From assembly GCA_902767175.1 (NCBI GenBank), contig CACXGH010000059.1, positions 1 through 10,578 on the forward strand: 10,578 bases of DNA, written 5' to 3'. Positions 6,335 through 10,578 of this stretch are shown piece by piece. The notes beneath the pieces were generated by a model, which was not told the DNA's origin, searched no databases, and worked only from the letters and a program-made list of their open reading frames with translations. This stretch comes from an uncultured Ruminococcus sp. GTDB taxonomy: Bacteria > Bacillota > Clostridia > Oscillospirales > Acutalibacteraceae. Position 1 is the stretch's first letter. Every line of letters begins with the position of its first letter. The position numbers were made by a program, and so were the translations under genes.

Positions 6335-9055
6335 TTAATCCTCATCTTCGGGAGCTTCCGGTGAGAATATCTTTTTAAGCATACTTCCGAATGAACCGCC
6401 CGGCTTTTTTCTGTTATGCGCCTTTATGATCATTTCCTCGTTTTCGCCTGCTCCGAAAGGATCACCCTCTGCCTGCTCATAGCCTGCATAATATTCAAAT
6501 GCACCGTTTTGTTCTTCCTGTCCGACGGCATTTTCTTCGGGCTTTTCGGTCTTGTGAGGCTTTGCGGTCTCTACAAAAGGCTGAGGAATATTAGCATGAC
6601 TGAAACGCTGTGCATAAGCATGATTTTTGGGCATGGTCTTTTTTATCTCGTCATACCTTGCGTTGTACTCCTCCGCATTTACGCTGTCAAGTCTCGGTAT
6701 AGCTGTAAATACAGACTGCATCGGAATAATAGGCGTCTGCTTCGGCAGGGGATATTCAAAGCTGATACCGCTCTCAAGTTCAAACTCTGATTTCTTCTTC
6801 TCCTGCTCCTCATTCTTTTCCTTAACGGCAGGCTTTACAGCCTCCTTTACTGCCTTTACTCCCTCAAAGAATTCTTCCTCTGTCTCAGGTGTCAGGCTTT
6901 CCTTTTCTCCGGGATTTTCTTCCTCTGCCTTTGCTCTTACAACAAACGGCTTCTCCTCATTCTCAGCCCTGTGAGCATTATATATTTCATTGTCTCTTGC
7001 TGTCTCGAAACCAAGCTGTGACATCTTTCTGTCCCTGTCGTCCTTGAAATTTGATGCATCTCTTATCTCAATATCAAGGGGCTTTCCGCTTTGTTCATTC
7101 AGTGCGCCTATAACAAGGCTGCCGTCGGCAGATTTAGATATTTCAAGCTCTATGGTATTGCTCTTCTTACCGGTATCTGCATCGTTTTCTGTAATTGTTT
7201 CTGTAAGTTTTTCGCTGTTTTCGGTCATATCCGCATTTGTCTCCTTATCGGCATCGGGCAGTAGCTGCGTGCCTTTCTCTTTATTCTCTTTGTTTATTTT
7301 GCTGCTTACCTCTTCACTCGTGGTTCTGAGTTTGTCTATCATCTGATTAAAGAAGGAATTATCCTTGCCGCTCTGTGTCTTTTCCTCGGCAGGTTCGTTT
7401 GTCACGGTCTTTGTATCAGCAGCAGGTTCGGACTTTTGGGCAGGTACCGGTTCGGGCTTGCCAAAATGCTTTTCGTATGCCGAAACAGGCTTAACCGTAT
7501 CTGTATCAGCTTTCTTTTCATCGGCTGCGGTATCGGGCTTTTCGTCGGGCTTTTTATCCTCTGTACCGTCCTTGCTGTCGCTTACCTGCTCTATCTCTGT
7601 ACGGCGCTTTTCATCTGCACGGGCAAAAACGATCTCCTCGCCGTTTTCGTCCTTTTCGTTCTGCATATCCGCAGCGGTCTTTACTATCTTTTCATCATCG
7701 GCGATACTTACTGCCGCATTGCTGATATCAGTGTTTCCGCTGTCAAAGTCGGGCAGGTCTATAACGGCAGTATCCTCAAGCTTCACATCAGGTGCAGCAG
7801 TATCAATATCCCTATAGCTCATCGGCTTTGCAGGCTCCTGTTCGGAAATATCCTTATACGACATCGGAGCAGGCTTAAAGCCATCGTCATCTTTGTTTTC
7901 AGTAAACAGCTCCAGATCCTTGACCGTAACAGGCTCATGAATATCATCGTCTGTTTCCACGGCTTCGGCATTCTCCTTCTCTGTTTCGGCCTTCTTCTTT
8001 TCCTTTGATAGCTGCAGAGCTTTTTTCTTTGATTTCTTATACTTTATTCCTGCAATTATCATTATCATAAGTGCGACAACACCTATAATAGACGCTGCTA
8101 TTATGTAGATATATCTGATATCTATATCTGTAACCGAAAGAGAATGGGATGTTTCAGGCTGTGAGGACTCTGCAGCAATACCGTCAAACCTTACGGTATC
8201 CATAATTGCCGCAAGCTGATGCTTATTCGGATCGGTTTCGCTGTCGGCTGAGGTCTGATATGTTATCTTTACATTCTTTCCGTTGATTATAGTATATTGC
8301 TGAATGCCTGAAATAACGGTGTCTCCGCTCTTGTACTCTATAGTAAATGTAAGGAAAAGCACACCGCCGTAGCGGTTTTTAGCGCAGCCTGTGTATATAT
8401 CCGACTCCAGCAGCTTGTCTATTATATTCTGCAGATTTTTATCGCTCAGACTCGAAAGGCTGCCGATCGTTCCGGTATCCTCGCTTTCGCTCTCCATTAC
8501 GGTAACTACCCATGAGAAGTCTCTTGCGTTTGCACGAAGGAATATATCATTCTCCTGAAACTCCTTCATGACCTTCTCCTTGTCGGTTCTGTTAAGCGCA
8601 AGAACAGGGTCATCGGGGTCGGTATTCCTTGTTATCACATACATATCAGACGGCACGGAAATATTCATATCCGCATCGTCTATCCTGTATTCCGTCATTT
8701 TTACCTGCGAGTTTTGCTCTCCGCTTGCTTCTCCTGAGACGTTCTGCTCACCACTGTTTTGTGCAGCACTGCTCTGAGCCGTATTATCTTCGTCAGCGCT
8801 TTCCTGAGCGGTATTACTCTCGTCAGTATTATCTTCGTCAGCACTTTCCTGAGCGGTTTCACTCTCGTCAGTGTTTTCTTCGTCAGCGCTTTCCTGAGAG
8901 GTATTATTATCGTCAGAGTTGTTTTCTTCGGCATTATCCTCAGAGTTTTGTACAGCCGTCTGAGAAGCAGTGTCATCGTCCGGCTCTGCAAAGACCGGCA
9001 CAGACACAGACAGCATAATAAGTGCTGCCGCTATTACGGCGGTCAATCTTTTCAT
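6335..9055 (-). CDS. Large single-pass membrane protein with a repetitive acidic N-terminus and a long disordered cytoplasmic tail; function unknown
   Basis: I do not recognise this 906-residue protein. Residues 1-23 are a signal peptide (MKRLTAVIAAALIMLSVSVP then VFA, likely cut before Glu24). Residues 24-118 are low-complexity Asp/Glu/Asn/Ser/Gln with three 15-residue repeats at 54-98 around QESADEDNT. Residues 120-293 look like a folded extracytoplasmic domain of alternating beta strands and helices. One transmembrane helix spans about 315-337 (YIYIIAASIIGVVALMIMII), followed by KYKKSKKK, so the C-terminus should be inside. Residues 356-906 are mostly charged and disordered, with a repeated PMSYKDI / PMSYRDI (397-403, 411-417) and a denser segment at 764-826 containing AEEYNARYDEIKKTMPKN. 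The start has AGGAGG 8 bases upstream. It heads the operon with pyrC and pyrF. A surface sensor or cell-envelope scaffold is possible but unproven. Confidence 0.88.
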   Translation of the reverse strand: MKRLTAVIAAALIMLSVSVPVFAEPDDDTASQTAVQNSEDNAEENNSDDNNTSQESADEENTDESETAQESADEDNTDESNTAQESADEDNTAQSSAAQNSGEQNVSGEASGEQNSQVKMTEYRIDDADMNISVPSDMYVITRNTDPDDPVLALNRTDKEKVMKEFQENDIFLRANARDFSWVVTVMESESEDTGTIGSLSSLSDKNLQNIIDKLLESDIYTGCAKNRYGGVLFLTFTIEYKSGDTVISGIQQYTIINGKNVKITYQTSADSETDPNKHQLAAIMDTVRFDGIAAESSQPETSHSLSVTDIDIRYIYIIAASIIGVVALMIMIIAGIKYKKSKKKALQLSKEKKKAETEKENAEAVETDDDIHEPVTVKDLELFTENKDDDGFKPAPMSYKDISEQEPAKPMSYRDIDTAAPDVKLEDTAVIDLPDFDSGNTDISNAAVSIADDEKIVKTAADMQNEKDENGEEIVFARADEKRRTEIEQVSDSKDGTEDKKPDEKPDTAADEKKADTDTVKPVSAYEKHFGKPEPVPAQKSEPAADTKTVTNEPAEEKTQSGKDNSFFNQMIDKLRTTSEEVSSKINKENKEKGTQLLPDADKETNADMTENSEKLTETITENDADTGKKSNTIELEISKSADGSLVIGALNEQSGKPLDIEIRDASNFKDDRDRKMSQLGFETARDNEIYNAHRAENEEKPFVVRAKAEEENPGEKESLTPETEEEFFEGVKAVKEAVKPAVKEKNEEQEKKKSEFELESGISFEYPLPKQTPIIPMQSVFTAIPRLDSVNAEEYNARYDEIKKTMPKNHAYAQRFSHANIPQPFVETAKPHKTEKPEENAVGQEEQNGAFEYYAGYEQAEGDPFGAGENEEMIIKAHNRKKPGGSFGSMLKKIFSPEAPEDED
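8762..8896 (-). repeat. Three tandem 45-bp repeats inside the large membrane-protein gene
   Basis: The codons for residues 54-98 form three in-frame 45-bp units (15 residues each). The first two follow QESADE(E/D)NTDES(E/N)TA closely, and the third diverges after QESADEDNTA. On the plus strand each unit contains a TCGTCAGCG/ACTTTCCTGAG-like block. The unit length keeps frame when copies are gained or lost, so the extracytoplasmic linker could vary in length between strains. Confidence 0.75.
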
Positions 9056-9128
9056 TGGGTTTTCCTCCTTATATACCTTTATTTATTCCTTTTAAATTTT
9101 TCTGCTTAATGATATTTATACATTCTAT

Positions 9129-9157
9129 ATTATACTGTATCCGACCCAAAATTACAA
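9129..9157 (-). promoter_or_regulatory. Promoter of the membrane protein-pyrC-pyrF operon
   Basis: On the minus strand a -35 TTGTAA (9157-9152) and a perfect -10 TATAAT (9134-9129) are spaced by 17 bp. Transcription should start near 9122, giving an AT-rich leader of about 65 nt that ends with AAGGAGG before the ATG at 9055. I see no PyrR-type anti-antiterminator hairpin in this leader. Confidence 0.65.
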
Positions 9158-9187
9158 GAGCTGCTAAAACAATATAAAAAGCAAAAA

Positions 9188-9206
9188 GGTATATATTCAG
9201 GTAAAC
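9188..9206 (-). terminator. Weak candidate terminator after the HTH / zinc-ribbon gene
   Basis: On the minus strand, GGTTTA (9206-9201) can pair with TATACC (9193-9188) with one mismatch, followed by TTTTTGCTTTTT. The stem is short and AT-rich, but it lies 10 bp past the stop codon with a T-rich tail, so partial termination is plausible. Confidence 0.3.
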
Positions 9207-9215
9207 CGTAACGGA

Positions 9216-9980
9216 TCACCGTTTTTTATAAATTACCAATTCCGGATCTGCACCGTTTTCCTCATATGTGCATACTAAAATAAAGTCCATATTTGCGAGT
9301 ACACCAAAGTACCTGCTTCCGCCGAATTCACTGTTAAGCTGATTTCCCAGATAAGTCGCATTGTCATCAAGAAATCTGACAGTGTTTCCGTTTGGTAGCC
9401 TGTACGCAAGATTGACATAGCTGCCCGCAAGTGCATCAAGTTTTTCTACCTTTGGCATTCCCTCAAGGTTCAGTGCGTTGATCTCATCTATGAGCTTCTT
9501 TTTGAATTCTTCAAATGCGCCTCCGTCACTAAGTTCTTCGTATCGTTTCCAATAGTCAAGCTCAGGCAGCATTTCTTTCAGATAAGACCGCACCTCGTCT
9601 TCGGAATGATTTTCAGTTGTCATATTCCTGACGCAGACTTCGATCAGGTCGTCCATATTGCTGTACATATATTTTCCGTCTGCATAACACCATTTGCAGT
9701 AATGATCGTTTAACGCACCGTCTTTTTCTTTGCTGATTATTGAATCTTCAAGAGGCATACCGCAGCATTGACAGATCAGCTGCTGCGGAGAGCCTAAAAG
9801 AGTATTGATTGAAACACTGAACAGCTTTGATAAGTGTTTCAGTGTTTCCGTGTTCGGAACAGTTTCGCCGTTTTCCCATCGGGAAACTGCCTGACGTGTA
9901 ACAAATACTTTTTCCGCAAGTGCATCCTGAGATAATCCGTGTTTTGTACGAAGCTCGTAAAGTATATCTTTTGTTTCCAT
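9216..9980 (-). CDS. XRE-family HTH regulator with a zinc-ribbon-like domain
   Basis: A 254-residue cytosolic protein in three parts. Residues 7-61 are a Cro/C1-type helix-turn-helix (LRTKHGLSQDALAEKVFVTR then QAVSRWENGETVP). Residues 67-105 resemble the putative zinc-ribbon family seen in Firmicute proteins, with Cys70, Cys72 and Cys73 and a second knuckle CKWC (95-98). Residues about 108-160 are a helical link. Residues about 162-254 are a compact C-terminal domain (MPKVEKLDALAGSYVNLAY, NGNTVRFLDDN, YLGNQL, ILVCTYEENGADPELVIYKK) that I associate with zinc-ribbon proteins of clostridia but whose role is not known to me. ATG 9980-9978 has AGGAGG about 9 bases upstream. It has its own promoter and is separated from the next operon by 160 bp. 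DNA binding is well supported; the signal sensed is unknown. Confidence 0.93.
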   Translation of the reverse strand: METKDILYELRTKHGLSQDALAEKVFVTRQAVSRWENGETVPNTETLKHLSKLFSVSINTLLGSPQQLICQCCGMPLEDSIISKEKDGALNDHYCKWCYADGKYMYSNMDDLIEVCVRNMTTENHSEDEVRSYLKEMLPELDYWKRYEELSDGGAFEEFKKKLIDEINALNLEGMPKVEKLDALAGSYVNLAYRLPNGNTVRFLDDNATYLGNQLNSEFGGSRYFGVLANMDFILVCTYEENGADPELVIYKKR

Positions 9981-10003
9981 TCCGATCGTCCTCCTTATCT
10001 TTT

Positions 10004-10032
10004 ATTATATCATTGAGCATAGTATCCGACAA
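10004..10032 (-). promoter_or_regulatory. Promoter of the HTH / zinc-ribbon gene, with an adjacent small dyad
   Basis: On the minus strand a -35 TTGTCG (10032-10027) and a perfect -10 TATAAT (10009-10004) are 17 bp apart; the ATG at 9980 would leave a short leader that includes AAGGAGG. Just upstream of the -35, GCAAC (10033-10037) and GTTGC (10043-10047) form a 5-bp dyad that could be an operator for this or another regulator. The promoter is fairly clear; the operator is speculative. Confidence 0.6.
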
Positions 10033-10090
10033 GCAACTTACTGTTGCGGTATGTCAGAGCCTGAACTGCTGATTTGCAGTGCGGTCATGT

Positions 10091-10120
10091 AAAAAGGACT
10101 GCCACAAATAAGCAGTCCTT
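10091..10120 (-). terminator. Intrinsic terminator facing the HTH gene from upstream
   Basis: AAGGACTGC (10094-10102) and GCAGTCCTT (10112-10120) form a perfect 9-bp stem with a 9-nt loop. On the minus strand five T residues (10095-10091) complete an intrinsic terminator. No intact minus-strand gene precedes it; it lies about 40 bp past the stop of the gene remnant at 10162-10290 and probably belonged to that gene. Confidence 0.7.
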
Positions 10121-10161
10121 AAAAAAATCATAATATGTGCATTAAGTTTCCAAGTTGATAA

Positions 10162-10290
10162 TCATTTTACATAATAATACAGACCGTCCTGAGAATCGCA
10201 TATAATAGCGTTATTCGGGGCTTTTTGAAGCACCGATATGATGTCCATATAATCCGGTGCAGGTGGCTGAGTGACAGAGTTTTTAATTTG
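10162..10290 (-). pseudogene. C-terminal remnant of an unidentified gene
   Basis: The minus strand carries an open frame from 10290 to a TGA at 10164-10162 that reads QIKNSVTQPPAPDYMDI, then ISVLQKAPNNAIICDSQDGL and YYYVK. It has a protein-like composition, is closed by a TGA just after QIKNSV on the upstream side, and is followed by a proper terminator. The internal ATG at 10248 has no ribosome site, so a 28-residue peptide starting there is unlikely. It is best read as the 3' stub of a lost gene. I do not recognise the family, and a chance open frame cannot be excluded. Confidence 0.4.
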
Positions 10291-10370
10291 TCAACAGAGT
10301 ATAAAAAGATATTTTTGTCAACCACTGTTGTATCTGAACTCTCGCAAATATTATTAACTATCCGGAATTT

Positions 10371-10498
10371 AAAGAATAAAGAATAAATAAAAAAGAATAA
10401 ATAATAATACAGAAACGCCCGTCGGACTATTTCTTATTTATTATTTATTCTCTATTCTTTATTATTTAAGCCCCTCACGTCAGTGAGGGGCGTTTCTG
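10371..10498. repeat. AT-rich palindromic element between the gene remnant and tRNA-Pro
   Basis: This stretch is built of AGAATAAA/AATAATAA units with several nested inverted repeats. GAATAAATAATAA (10395-10407) pairs with its perfect complement at 10438-10450, and inside it AGAAA (10411-10415) pairs with TTTCT (10430-10434), making one hairpin of 56 nt. CAGAAACGCCC (10410-10420) recurs inverted at 10488-10498, where it overlaps the encoded CCA end of the tRNA. No target-site duplication is evident. It may be a small interspersed palindromic repeat or a folded 3' trailer of the tRNA transcript. Confidence 0.55.
10471..10490 (-). terminator. Hairpin directly downstream of tRNA-Pro
   Basis: CCCCTCAC (10471-10478) and GTGAGGGG (10483-10490) form a perfect 8-bp, GC-rich stem around a 4-nt loop, starting 6 bp after the encoded CCA. 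On the minus strand the tail is CTTAAATAATAAAG, which is AT-rich but not a proper T run, so it may act as a weak terminator or as a processing structure for the tRNA 3' end. Confidence 0.5.
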
Positions 10499-10573
10499 GT
10501 CCGAGTGACAGGAGTCGAACCTGCGGCCTCTTGAACCCCATTCAAGCGCGCTACCAATCTGCGCTACACCCGG
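10497..10573 (-). tRNA. tRNA-Pro, anticodon GGG
   Basis: The minus strand folds as a full cloverleaf. The acceptor arm is CCGGGTG with CACTCGG (one G-T pair), the D arm is GCGC...GCGC, the anticodon arm is CTTGA with TCAAG around ATGGGGT (anticodon GGG), and the T arm is GCAGG with CCTGT around TTCGACT. The discriminator is A (10500) and the 3' CCA is encoded (10499-10497). It reads proline CCC and CCU codons. The overall form matches bacterial tRNA-Pro closely, and no bases appear to be missing. Confidence 0.96.
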
Positions 10574-10578
10574 ATACA

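Noticed and set aside
7365..8008. Long plus-strand frames opposite the large membrane-protein gene
   Set aside because: They mirror the low-complexity charged codons of the minus-strand gene, giving Ser/Phe-rich products with no ribosome sites or domains.
8629..9018. Repeat-containing frames on both strands over the 45-bp repeats
   Set aside because: They are shifted readings of the tandem repeats in the large membrane-protein gene, which has the signal peptide, ribosome site and promoter.
9209..9231. Hairpin AACGG / CCGTT with a T run on the plus strand
   Set aside because: No plus-strand gene precedes it, and it overlaps the 3' end of the HTH gene on the minus strand, where the T run is on the wrong side.
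10371..10470. AT-rich short repeats considered as a CRISPR array
   Set aside because: The units are degenerate, irregularly spaced and without unique spacers, and no cas genes are present.

Overview
The window looks like a chromosomal segment of a low-to-mid GC Firmicute, most likely a Ruminococcus-type member of the Oscillospiraceae. This rests on strong GGAGG-type ribosome sites before almost every gene, sigma-A-like promoters (TATAAT, 17-bp spacers), the flavour of the PyrF, PyrC and patatin proteins, and AT-rich intergenic DNA. I recognised families by eye; no database search was run.

Layout. (1) Positions 1-87 look like the right end of an IS200/IS605-type (TnpB-carrying) element, with two stem-loops of omega-RNA type and possibly the last codons of tnpB. 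(2) Positions 139-2672, minus strand, form a tight operon: an Lrp/AsnC-family regulator, a class I/II PLP aminotransferase (4-bp overlap, GTG start) and ispE (15-bp gap). Its promoter is separated from the first gene by a 174-bp MITE-like element with 22-bp imperfect terminal inverted repeats and a target-site duplication. (3) Positions 3165-4022, plus strand, hold a lone patatin-like phospholipase gene. (4) Positions 4083-9055, minus strand, form a second operon: a 906-residue membrane protein of unknown function, then pyrC, then pyrF, ending in a hairpin terminator shared with the convergent patatin gene. pyrF has a well-placed ribosome site and ATG, but its second codon is TAA while the rest of the frame is intact. 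(5) Positions 9216-9980, minus strand, encode an HTH / zinc-ribbon regulator with its own promoter. (6) Positions 10090-10500 hold no intact gene: a hairpin terminator, an apparent C-terminal gene remnant and an AT-rich palindromic element. (7) Positions 10497-10573, minus strand, encode tRNA-Pro(GGG) with CCA.

How it works together. The intact genes are mostly housekeeping: isoprenoid precursor synthesis by the MEP pathway (IspE), amino-acid transamination under a likely local Lrp-type regulator, and de novo pyrimidine synthesis (PyrC, PyrF). The unusual biology lies in the interruptions: a MITE that turned a leader of about 20 nt into one of about 200 nt, a nonsense codon right after the pyrF start, an IS end just downstream of ispE, and gene debris plus a palindrome beside the tRNA. 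I see no CRISPR array, phage module or complete transposase gene, and no convincing new multi-gene system.
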